A stretch of DNA of 64,000 nt from Coleophoma eucalyptorum (taxonomy: Eukaryota > Ascomycota > Leotiomycetes > Helotiales > Dermateaceae), in the NCBI GenBank assembly GCA_026120035.1, contig JALRME010000014.1, positions 62,001 to 126,000 on the forward strand, in the 5' to 3' direction. Positions within the stretch are counted from its first letter, which is position 1; each line of letters opens with the position of its first letter. The translations under genes and the position numbers were made by a program. Positions 54,503-64,000 of the stretch are shown here, piece by piece. The notes under the pieces are model-generated. The model searched no databases and had not been told where the DNA came from. It was given only the letters and a program-made list of their open reading frames with translations.

Positions 54503-56597
54503 GGCATATTGCCAATGCGGCTGATTCCAACTCGACTATTGTGGGTCACTGGGGATATGTCGAACGTATCTTGCCGTGCACGAACGATGCCGGGAGCTGT
54601 GCATACCTCGATGCCGTGTACTGGATGCACGATGTCTCCATGCTGTACACTTTCATTATGTGGGCTGTCATCGGCGGTATTTTTGTTATCGCCGTGGCCT
54701 TGCGCTTCATGAAGCCTTCGGCCACACGAAAGAGCATTGGCGGACCCGAGGCACAGAAAACTGGCACTTCAAGTGCCTATTACCGTGCTTGGAGAGCTTT
54801 GTCGACCGGCCTTCGAAAGATCCTACTCCCAGAGAGTCTCACAGCCTTCTTTGGTAATGTCACTCGGCTACAGCTGCTGATTCTAGCTATCATTTTGGCC
54901 TATCTTTTGATCTTTTCGTAAGCCTTCCTATCCCACCTTCCAAACGACGGCTAATCGTGTGTAGACTTGTCGGAATTGTTTACAAGACCTGGATCACACC
55001 CGTAAAGGCTCATCCCGGAATGTACAATACCCGTACGGGACTTGGAGGCTTCTCTGATAGAATTGGCGCGCTCGCCTATGCTCTGACCCCATTGACCATC
55101 GCCCTCGCCAGCCGAGAAAGTATCCTCTCGCTCGCAACTGGCATCCCCTACCAGTCATTCAACTTCCTTCACCGGTGGCTTGGTCGAGTCATCTTCATTC
55201 AATCCTTCATTCACACCCTCGGCTGGACTCTGATTGAAGGGAGATTCTACAAGCCCCAACCCACCACGTATGCTGAGTTCATTAAGGAGAAGTATATTGT
55301 CTGGGGAATTGTTGCCATGGCGTTGATCACGTTCTTGTACATATTCAGCCTGCGAAGTGTCATTAAGCGAACTGGATACGAGTTTTTCCGTAAGACACAT
55401 TATATAGTTGCCGCCGTGTACGTGGGTGCTTGTTGGGCTCATTGGTCTCACCTCGCTTGTTGGATGATTGCTTCCCTGGGAATCTGGGGTATTGATAGAG
55501 GCCTAAGACTACTTAGAACCTTGCTCATTCATGTGGGATATGTCAATGGTTCAAAAGGTGTGCAGCAAAGACTCCCTCCCTATAGATACAAGCTAACATA
55601 AATCACAGGGTTCGGGTTTCACGCTGCTCAAGCAAGCATCCAGTACTTTGACGACGTTGACGGCGGCGTCATTCGTCTCGAGTATACGCACAACCACGAG
55701 GCCTGGGCAGTAGGGCAGCATTTTTTCCTCTGCTTCCCAGCCCTGAGTGTCTGGCAATCACATCCCCTCACTGTCGCATCCGTGCCGACACAACATCCCG
55801 AATCACCGCGACACGTTTATATTATTCGGTGCCGCAAAGGCGAGACAGGACGCTTGAAGAAGCTCTACTTGGAGCTTACTTCCCAGCAGACTGCCGAATC
55901 TAAAAATGGTACTTTGACCACGCCCGTGGTGATGAGCGGTCCTTATGGCCCCTCCCTGCTTCCCCGTAGTGGGGATTCCCAGCTACCGGAGCCAACAAAC
56001 ATCCTTACCATCGCAGGTGGAACTGGAATCACTCTTACACTCCCCCTCGTGCAACTCGCCACCTCTTCGCCGGCTATCCTGCAAGGCGCAGCTGTTGACT
56101 TGATCTGGACGATCCGCCGCGTTTCTAACGTGGACTGGATTGCACAGGAACTGGAGGGTTTACGCAAACGTGCAGCGTCTACTGCGTCGAATCTTCGGAT
56201 CCACATCTTTATCACCCAAGAATCATCATCTTCATCTTCCTCTGCACCATCAGCATCCTCTCTAGAGGAAAAAGCCCACACAGAAACCCATACAGTACCT
56301 CTTCCTTCCTCTTCATCAATAACTTCGATGGAGACAAACTCTCTCGCTCTCCAATCCTCTAAGAACTTCTCGGTCACTTACCTCACCAACGCGCGACCCT
56401 CAATTGAGGAGATCGTCAAGTCGTTTGTTGAGATGAGAGCGGAGGCAGCATTCCGGACCAGAGTTGTTGCCAGTGGTCCGAATGAAATGGGGAAGGATCT
56501 CAGAGCGGCAGTTGCGGGACTATGCGATGCGGGTAAGGTGTGGAGAGGGGATGGCACAAGGGATTTGGAGTTAGTTTGGGATGATCGGATGGGCTGA
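54484..56597 (+). CDS. Ferric/cupric reductase, FRE family
   Basis: Three exons (54484-54917, 54965-55557, 55609-56597) across GT..AG introns of 47 and 51 bp give 671 residues. An N-terminal extracellular region with two Cys precedes about seven membrane helices. Two pairs of heme ligands are spaced as expected: H214/H228 (HRWLGR, HTLGW) and H290/H304 (HYIVAAVYVG, HWSH). The cytosolic part has the FAD-binding HPLTVAS motif and the NADPH-binding GGTGITLTLPL loop. A Ser-rich low-complexity insert sits around residues 545-590. The enzyme moves electrons from NADPH to external Fe(III) or Cu(II) at the plasma membrane. The N-terminus used here lacks a clear signal peptide; see the upstream ORF. 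Confidence 0.9.
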
Positions 56598-57026
56598 CAC
56601 AGGATGTCTTTGATGTTTTTGATGACCTTATGACCTTTTTGTAATCTTGAAACCATGTCCTATTAGAAAATAAAATATGTACATCGATATAATACCTAAC
56701 ATGCTCTGGTCCTCGGTAAGACGTGATTTGACTACGTCGCTTGCTGCTTGGTTTTAACGTGCACGGTAAGCTCGTTTGATTTCTACGGAGTATATTAGCA
56801 TATAATGGAATGAAGCTTGCGCTGCACTCGACTGAGTCTACGTATTGCTCCCCTAAGAAATAGCTTTCAGCTTTCGGGTGCTCCCATAAATTCAGCTCAC
56901 AATGGTCTATCTTCAGCCTATGTTGTGTAAAGTAATAAAGCTTAACTTTGGTACCAGCTAAGTCAAGTGTTCAAAATCAACCACCCCGTTTCCTATTACA
57001 CGTGGAATTCTCCTACAAACTGACCT
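56598..57026. other. Gap between convergent ferric reductase and quinone reductase
   Basis: 429 bp between facing 3' ends; nothing else is seen. Confidence 0.5.
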
Positions 57027-58267
57027 CTAGGAAATCGTACAGATAATCTTCCCCTTGCTAATATCTTTCTCCATAAACTGATGTGCCTCCACAATCTGCT
57101 CCCAGGGGAAGACTTTCTCCACGAAGAGGTTGAACGTCCCATCCTCGAACTTGTCAATGTACGTCTCCAACTTATCCCTTAGCCGTCCCTGATACACCGG
57201 GTCCCGACTCCTCAACGAGCTTCCCTCAAAGCGCAATCTCTTTTGGAAAAACGCCGCAATATCAACACCCGCCGGCAACTTCGATCCACTCAGCGCCGCG
57301 AGGTTCACGATTCGCCCATCCCGGGCCGCCACGTCCAAGTTGCCCTGGAAATAATTGGCGCCGATGAAATCAATGATGACGTCCACGCCCTTACCGTCCG
57401 TCGCGGCTAGGATCTCCTTGACCCAGTCCTGCGTCTTGTAGTTGAAGGCCTTGGTAGCGCCGAGCTCGTTCACGCAGAAGTCAACCTTCTCCTGGGACCC
57501 GGCTGTGGCGTAGATGGCGGACGCTCCCGCGGCTTTGGAGAGCTGGATTCCGGAGATGGACACGGATGAGGCACCTGCATGCCAGAGCACTGTCTTTCCT
57601 GGTGCCATTTCTCCGACGAGGTGGAGGGCTTGGGTTGCTGTTATCCATGTCTGTGAAAGAAGCGTCAGTACATGTTTATTTCACTGTTCTCATATGCTTC
57701 TTCATCTGGCATAAAAGAAAACTTCCAAACCAAAACAAGCCCTAGAAAGACAAGAAGCAAAGACTGAGAAAAAAGGACAAGCTTACCTCAGGAATTCCCG
57801 CCGCCTCCTCCCAGCTAATATGGCTAGGTTTCTTCAGCAGCATATGCGTATTCGCCGCAATATACTCGGCGTACGCACCGCCATAGGCGAGGCCAAAGAC
57901 CTCGTCCCCTTCCTTAAACCCATCCTTACAGCCCTCTCCCATGCTCTCGATAATACCACTGAACTCCACGCCGAGCGTCTTGGGTGCTTGCGGCGGCAGC
58001 GGGTAGTGGCCCTCTCGCTGCATCAGGTCCATCCGGTTGAGGCCGAAGGCCTTGATGCGCACTATGGCCTCGCCATCCTTGGCCGTTGGCTTGGGGATGT
58101 TGGCAATGTATAGTGCGGTGGCCGGGCCCTTGTCATTTTTGACATCTGCAATGGGGTTTGGTTAGAAGGCCTTTGTTCGCACGGGTGTGTGGATGAGGAG
58201 ATGAAGAGGGGATCTCTTTTTTTTTAAAAAAAAGAGAGAACTTGCCTACGGCTCGCATCGTCGCCAT
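57027..58267 (-). CDS. NADPH:quinone oxidoreductase, PIG3 type
   Basis: Three exons (58267-58246, 58145-57787, 57650-57027) give 334 residues of a zinc-free medium-chain dehydrogenase. GLNRMDLMQREGHYP and PKTLGVEFSGIIESMG are typical of the TP53I3/PIG3 branch. AGASSVSISGIQLSKAAG is its nucleotide-binding loop, using AxxS instead of the GxGxxG of other families. The structural zinc Cys cluster is absent. Enzymes of this type reduce quinones with NADPH. Intron 1 (58146-58245, 100 bp) keeps the frame only with a GC donor (TAG|GCAAGT) and the TTGCAG acceptor, giving VDVKNDKG; the nearby GT would shift the frame. Intron 2 is a normal GT..AG of 136 bp. The first exon is 22 bp. Confidence 0.9.
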
Positions 58268-58886
58268 GATGGTAAGTCAATTGATTGCGCGTTGAGTTAG
58301 CACGGGTTGAAAAGTTTCAATTGAGTTGCTGGTTTTGCTTTATTGGGAGTTTCTTTCTTCCTTTCAATGACGAACGGATCGCCGGAAAGACGTCAGGGGG
58401 GAGAGAGGTTCTTTTATATACATGTAAATGATTCGTGAGGCTGTTGATTACTGTTGATTACCACTGCTGGGTAGTGGGGCAATACCAATGACGTTCCGCA
58501 GCGTTGCGGGGTATTTTCACCATTCTCTTACAAAGCAACTTTAAAAAGCCATCTTTTTCACCGGGAAGTTTGAGGCCTCGGATTGCGTGTTTCATGGACC
58601 TCCGTAGTACTATACTTCCCAGTTTTACATTAGTCGTGTCAATGGCTCCAAGACATGATATGCTCAGCCCGTAATCTGTACGCGGTGAACACATGACACA
58701 GGCACTGGCATGTCATCTAATTTAACCCAAGTGCAGACAGACATGATATTTACTGAAATATGCCCAGGTTATTCCTCAACGCTTGGAAGGGAATACCTCT
58801 ATCTCAGCCAGTTCTACAAGCCTTTTGGTGACCCATAAATACCGCAACGCCCCGCAAATGCAACCCTGCAAAGCCAAATCCAAACC
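58268..58886. other. Gap between quinone reductase and eIF3i genes
   Basis: 619 bp between two minus-strand genes; it should hold the quinone reductase promoter and the eIF3i 3' end. No gene is supported. Confidence 0.5.
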
Positions 58887-60122
58887 CTACTGCTGCTGTT
58901 GCTGTGCTCTAGCCTGTCTCTCGACCTCGTACGTGAAATCAAAGTAACCTTTGTCAAACTGGTGTACTCGAACATATCCGTCCTCTCCTCCGCTAGCGTA
59001 TCCCTTGCCCTGAGGATCAACGGCAACTGTGTTAAGAGGACCGAAATGTCCACGGACACGTCCGATCTCCTCTTCGAAAATCTTGTGGTAGAAACGGGCC
59101 TCGAACTTTCCTTGTCTGGCTGACGTAGTCGTGACATCCATAGCTGCCTGTCCACCTCCGAGGATGACGAAATCTTTCTTTGGTGTGATGGATGCACTGT
59201 TGAGGGGGGTGTCTGTTACGTAGGTCTTCATGACTTCGAGATCGCGGGCATTGATGAGCTGGAAAAAGACTTAGCAAGAAGCACACATCAAGCTTCGAAA
59301 AGCGTTTACCTTAGCACTCTTGTCCTTTGAGGCAGTGATGAAGTAGGTCCGGTCTGGGGACCATTGGATATCTGTGATAAGCGCATCTGGCTCGTGAGCT
59401 TGTGTGTTGTCGAGTTGCTCTCCAGTCTGAAAGATTTTGGTCAGCCACGCCGGCAAGGCAAAGATGCTGTCCGTACCTTGGCATCATATTGCGAGACAGT
59501 TCCATCCTCGTGTCCTGCAATGATGTACTTGGACAAGAAACTCCATCCAGCAACCGTAGCCTTGCTGTCCTCGCAAGTGATAGTCATAGCCCGCTCATCG
59601 GTCTGCTCTGCTTCAACGTCCAGCTTGATATCGAAGACTACAATCGTACCCAAGAAACCCATTCGCTTTTCGGTGACAGCCAGCAACTTAGATCCATCCT
59701 CGTTGAACTCAACTCTCTTCACAGCAGTGTTGAAGTCCCAGACCTTCAAGCACTTTCCGGTCTTGATATCCCATAATCGAACGGTGTTGTCGGCGGCGCC
59801 GGTTGCGATAATGGTGCTGGTGGGGTCGACATCGACGGTCCACAGGGCTCCTTGGTGACCGTGGTAGGTTCCTAGACGCTCTCCATTGTGTGCGTACCAC
59901 GCGCAGGCGTGCTGATCCTTCGCGGTTGAGAAGATGATATCGCCATCTCTGTTGTATCTGCGAGAGAAGAGGGGTCAGAATTAAATCTTGAGCGGGCACG
60001 AAATGTTTTTGCGAACCTGATCTGGGTCAAAGCCCGCTCCTGCGAAAGGGTTAGAAGATGCACTCTGGAAGAAAAGGGGGTGCGCGGATACGTACATGTC
60101 CTTGCAACAAGATGGGTCTCAT
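58887..60122 (-). CDS. TIF34: Translation initiation factor eIF3 subunit i
   Basis: Five exons: 60122-60096, 60039-60017, 59957-59477, 59426-59310 and 59258-58887. The introns are 50-59 bp, GT..AG, and the product is 339 residues. The N-terminus [23 protein letters not shown] is split over three exons, two of them under 30 bp. Seven WD40 repeats fill the protein, with [30 protein letters not shown] as the most obvious; the C-terminus is a Gln run. eIF3i forms a propeller in the eIF3 complex on the 40S ribosome and binds eIF3b. Length and sequence match the family closely. Confidence 0.95.
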
Positions 60123-60760
60123 GTTGGCGGTGTTGTGTTGAAAAAGGTCGTCTTCATCAGCGCCTGAGCTCTTCTTTCTATTCTCTCGCCCTCTCGCTCA
60201 ATGAGGCTCGCTCCAGAGTCAAAAATGTGTGGTGACTCGAGCCAATGACGGCGCAGCATGGATGAATCACCAGAAGGGTGCTAGTGCCTTCGCTACAGAC
60301 TCACGATGGAGAGCCGGATCACGGGAAAACCCTGTCTGAGCACGAAGGCACTGCCATGAGAAATTAAATCGCGTCACAGTTCGACTCAGGTCGACGGCCT
60401 TTCGGTCATGGATTCTGCTCTTGAGTCACCCTCTGATTCATCGTCGTCCATGGACTCATCTTTTGTGCAAGTACCGTATCCAATCTTGTCCTAGCGCTGC
60501 CATTGGTGTCAATTTTGCATTGTCATTGTTCTGTCTGTGTATGGGGCCAGCATTGCGCTGTATCTTTGTATCTTTGTATCTTTTACTCCATTGCGTTTGT
60601 CTTCGTGAGCTGTCTCGTATCTCGACCTTCCTAGTTCAGGAGTACATCCCCCCCCTTTCCCCCATTCTACGGTAGGGAAAGAAGGAAAGAGCACGAAAGA
60701 AAGAAACGGCAAAAAAAAAAAAGGAGGACCCTGCCACCACCCAATCCCACTCACCTGGCC
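60123..60760. promoter_or_regulatory. Divergent promoter of eIF3i and C1-THF synthase
   Basis: 638 bp between divergent starts of two housekeeping genes. It has a short TTTGTATCT repeat (about 60564-60580) and a 14-base A run just upstream of the synthase gene (60709-60722). No gene is seen. Confidence 0.45.
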
Positions 60761-63700
60761 ATGATCAGCCGGCGAACCAGAGCCGCGGCGAGGTCGACAG
60801 CAAACTCGTACATGCGTAGAACTGTTCTTGGGAACGTCAAGCAGTCAAGCAACTCTTTGCTGCAGCGCCGGACTATTTTGCCTCAACAGTCACAGGTTAC
60901 CGGTCCAGCCCAGTCATCGTCACGAGCCTTGCATACTGTAGCTTCGACTGCTAGCCATTGTGCCACACTGCGGGGTCAACATTTTTCTTCGTCCCCCGCC
61001 TACACCTCTTCACCTTCACACTGCAACGCCAGGCAGTTTTCCAGCTCAGCCCTCAGGATGACCGCTACCAAGATCGATGGCACCGCCATTGCGAAGAGCA
61101 TCCGCGAAAGACTCCATGCTGAGATCGATGCCACCCAGAAGGTCAACCCGAGATTCAAGCCGTCGTTGAAGATCATTCAAGGTAAGCAGGAAGCAAGCAA
61201 GCTATGCGCGACATGAAAGCGGCGAAGCTGACAGTGTGTGACAGTTGGCGACCGATCTGACTCGAGTAAGTCGATACCGGAAGTCTCACATGTCATTGTG
61301 ACTCACTAGATTCATAGCCACTTATGTTCGCATGAAGCTGAAGGCTGCCCAAGAGGTTTGCACACCTTTCACCGTGGCAATCACCCCAAACTTACCCTGT
61401 CACAGGCAAGCATCGACTGTGAACTCGTCCAATTCCCCGATGATATCACCGAGGTTGAAGTCGTCGATACCATTGAGCGATTCAACAATGACCCCGAGGT
61501 CCACGGTATCCTGGTGCAACTTCCAGTCCCCAAGCACATCTCTGAATATGCCGTAACATCAGCTGTGTCAGACGAGAAGGATGTCGATGGCTTCGGTGCA
61601 AACAACATTGGAGAGCTGGCAAAGCGAGGAGGACGCCCACTTTTCACCCCCTGCACGCCAAAGGGTGTGATGGTCCTGCTCCAAGAGAGTGGTGTTGATC
61701 TCAAAGGCAAGAATGCCGTTGTGCTTGGCCGCAGTGACATTGTCGGCAGCCCCGTCAGCTACCTCCTGAAGAACGCCGATGCCACCGTCACCGTATGCCA
61801 CTCCAGAACCCAAAATCTCGAGGAGTACATCAAGAAGGCAGATGTACTCGTTGCTGCCATTGGTAAGGCCAACTTTGTTAAGGGCGAATGGTTGAAGCCC
61901 GGAGCTGTTGTTATCGATGTTGGTACCAACTTCATCCCTGATGACACCAAGAAGTCTGGTCAGAGACTTGTTGGTGATGTCGACTTTGAGACTGCAAAAG
62001 ATGTTGCTTCTCAGATCACCCCAGTTCCCGGTGGAGTTGGACCCATGACCGTAGCAATGCTCCTCCAAAATGTAGTAGACTCTGCAAAGACCTACTTTGA
62101 GCAACAAAAGGCCCGGGCTATTAAGCCTCTTCCATTGAAGCTTCAAAACCCTGTGCCATCTGATATTGCCATCTCCAGAGCTCAAAACCCAAAGCAGATA
62201 ACTCGGGTTGCCAGAGAGATTGGAATTTCAGGACATGAGCTTGAGCCATATGGAGCATACAAAGCCAAGGTTGATCTCAGCATTCTCAAGCGTCTTGAGC
62301 ACCGCCGAAACGGTCGTTACGTTGTTGTCACTGGTATCACTCCAACACCACTTGGTGAGGGTAAGTCTACCACTACCATGGGTATTACACAAGCTATCGG
62401 AGCTCATCTCAACCGCATCGCTTTTGCCAACGTCCGTCAACCCAGTCAGGGACCAACATTTGGTATCAAGGGAGGTGCTGCTGGAGGTGGATACAGTCAA
62501 GTTATTCCTATGGATGAGTTCAATCTCCATTTGACTGGAGACATCCATGCTATCACTGCCGCCAACAATCTCTTGGCTGCCGCCATCGAGACTCGTATGT
62601 TCCACGAGAACACCCAAAAGGATGGGCCTCTGTACAAGCGTCTTGTTCCTACAAAGAAGGGCAAGCGCGAGTTCCAGCCAATTATGTTCCGTCGTTTGAA
62701 GAAGCTTGGTATCACCAAGACCGACCCCAACGAGCTCACTGAAGATGAGATTCATCGCTTTGCCAGATTGGACATTGACCCAGCCACCATCACCTGGAGA
62801 CGTGTCCTTGATGTCAACGATCGTCATTTGAGAGGTATTACCGTTGGCACTGCAGGCACCGAGAAAGGCCAAACCCGTGAGACTGGATTCGATATTTCTG
62901 TTGCCAGTGAATGTATGGCTATTCTCGCCTTGAGCAACGACCTCAATGATATGAGAGAACGTCTTGGCAGCATGGTCATCGGTACGTCCAGAAATGGCGA
63001 CCCTGTCACTTGTGACGACATTGGCGCTGGAGGTGCACTTACTGCCTTGATGAAGGATGCCATCAAGCCCAACCTTATGCAAACCTTGGAAGGTACTCCA
63101 GTTTTTGTCCATGCCGGGCCATTTGCCAACATTAGTATCGGAGCAAGCTCTGTTCTTGCCGACAAGCTTGCCTTGAAGCTGGCTGGTACCGAGGCCGATG
63201 AGAACCACAGCGAGAAGGCTGGATTCGTTATTACTGAAGCCGGATTCGACTTTACCATGGGTGGAGAGCGATTCTTCAACATCAAGTGCCGTTCCTCCGG
63301 CCTTGTTCCTGATGTTGTTGTCATTGTTGCAACTGTCAGAGCTCTGAAGGTCCACGGTGGTGGTCCACCAATTGCTCCTGGTGCAGCCCTTGACAAGGTA
63401 TACCGTGAAGAGAATGTTGAAATTCTCAGAAAGGGATGTGTCAACCTCAAGAAGCACATTTCCAATGCGAAGCAATACGGTGTCCCAGTTGTTGTCGCTA
63501 TCAACAAGTTTGAGACTGACACTGAGGCTGAGATTCAGGTCATCCGGGAGGAGGCTATCTCCGCCGGTGCTGAGGATGCTATTCCAGCAAACCATTGGGC
63601 TGAGGGTGGTAAGGGTGCCGTAGAACTCGCCAAGGGAGTCATTGCTGCCAGTGAGAAGGAGAAGGAGTTCGGCCTTCTCTATAACCTTGAAGGAAGTGTT

Positions 63701-64000
63701 CAAGAACGTTTCGAGAGCATCGCAAAGAAGATGTATGGCGCCGATAAGGTTGAGCTTAGCGAGCTCGCTCAACAGAAGGTGGACACCTATACCAAGCAAG
63801 GTTTCGGCAACTTGCCAATCTGTATTGCAAAGACACAATACTCGTTGTCTCATGACCCAGATCTCAAGGGTGCACCAACTGGATTTACTGTTCCTATTAG
63901 AGATGTCAGACTTGCCGCCGGTGCAGGTTATCTGTAAGTTGACTCACTACGACTGTTTGATTTTGACTAATAGTTTCTAGCTACGCATTGGCAGCAGATA
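60761..64000 (+). CDS. MIS1: Trifunctional C1-tetrahydrofolate synthase, 3' end cut off
   Basis: Exons 60761-61181, 61245-61265, 61318-61355, 61406-63933 and 63981-64000+; the right edge cuts the gene. Residues 1 to about 99 are Ser/Arg-rich with few acidic residues, like a mitochondrial presequence. The folD-like dehydrogenase/cyclohydrolase domain follows, with the catalytic Tyr and Lys in [10 protein letters not shown] and [10 protein letters not shown] in the NADP fold. The formate-tetrahydrofolate ligase domain has its ATP loop [11 protein letters not shown] at about 474-483. Together they interconvert 5,10-methylene-, 5,10-methenyl- and 10-formyl-THF. A second in-frame Met (61058, residue 100) precedes [11 protein letters not shown], where cytosolic homologues start. 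Exon 2 is 21 bp and exon 3 is 38 bp, and together they carry the catalytic segment. Confidence 0.94.

Noticed and set aside
49633..56597. A full secondary-metabolite gene cluster
   Set aside because: The af470-like enzyme and TRI12-like pump suggest one, but no PKS, NRPS, terpene cyclase, DMATS or pathway regulator is present in the window.
62228..63853. A 541-codon open frame on the minus strand opposite the C1-THF synthase
   Set aside because: It is an exact antisense shadow of a strongly conserved coding exon. Codon bias in highly expressed genes often leaves the opposite strand open. It matches no family, and the plus-strand protein is certain.

Overview
The window looks like nuclear DNA of a filamentous ascomycete (Pezizomycotina). 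The genes are mostly split by short introns of about 43-166 bp with GT..AG ends and CTAAC/CTGAC branch sites. The gene set is typically fungal: a VAC7-type vacuolar regulator, a Fic1/Inn1-like cytokinesis protein, an ArAE/DUF2421 membrane protein, a TRI12-type efflux pump and a DUF4188 monooxygenase. Protein similarity recalled from memory points towards Leotiomycetes (Helotiales), but I could not test that. All exon joins below were worked out by hand from splice signals and reading-frame continuity.

Layout. 1-5.5 kb: 3' part of a Wee1 kinase, then an unusually long 4.4-kb gap holding a G-quadruplex motif and a TGC repeat. 5.5-26 kb is a dense housekeeping block: VAC7, gamma-tubulin complex GCP3 (divergent from SAGA subunit HFI1), the actin-disassembly factor AIP1, a large ArAE_2/DUF2421 membrane protein, DNA polymerase epsilon subunit DPB2 and a NASP/Sim3 histone chaperone. 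26-40 kb: a Gyp1-type RabGAP, the RNA-binding protein Hrp1 with a 977-bp intron, a PhyH-family dioxygenase, an intron-containing tRNA-Leu(UAA) beside an AT-rich gene-free tract, a claudin-like tetraspan protein, a nucleolar WKF-domain protein and proteasome alpha1. 40-48.5 kb: a small orphan gene, a TMEM234-like protein, a possibly broken small gene, the C2 protein Fic1/Inn1 and a BTB protein.

48.5-58 kb is the most accessory-looking part. It has long gaps between a DUF4188 (af470-like) monooxygenase and a convergent TRI12-type transporter, a FRE-type ferric reductase and a PIG3-like quinone reductase. 58-64 kb returns to core metabolism: eIF3i, divergent from a C1-tetrahydrofolate synthase that runs off the right edge and carries a mitochondrial-type presequence ahead of a second in-frame Met.

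The genes do not form one pathway. The most unusual details are two introns that keep the reading frame only with GC donors (GCP3 and the quinone reductase), a stop-free 51-bp intron in the RabGAP, the very long Hrp1 intron, tiny exons (7, 11, 13, 21 bp), an upstream ORF with a strong start context overlapping the ferric reductase start, and two unexplained coding-like stretches (36.2-36.5 kb and 42.9-43.3 kb). I did not find a clearly new multi-gene system.
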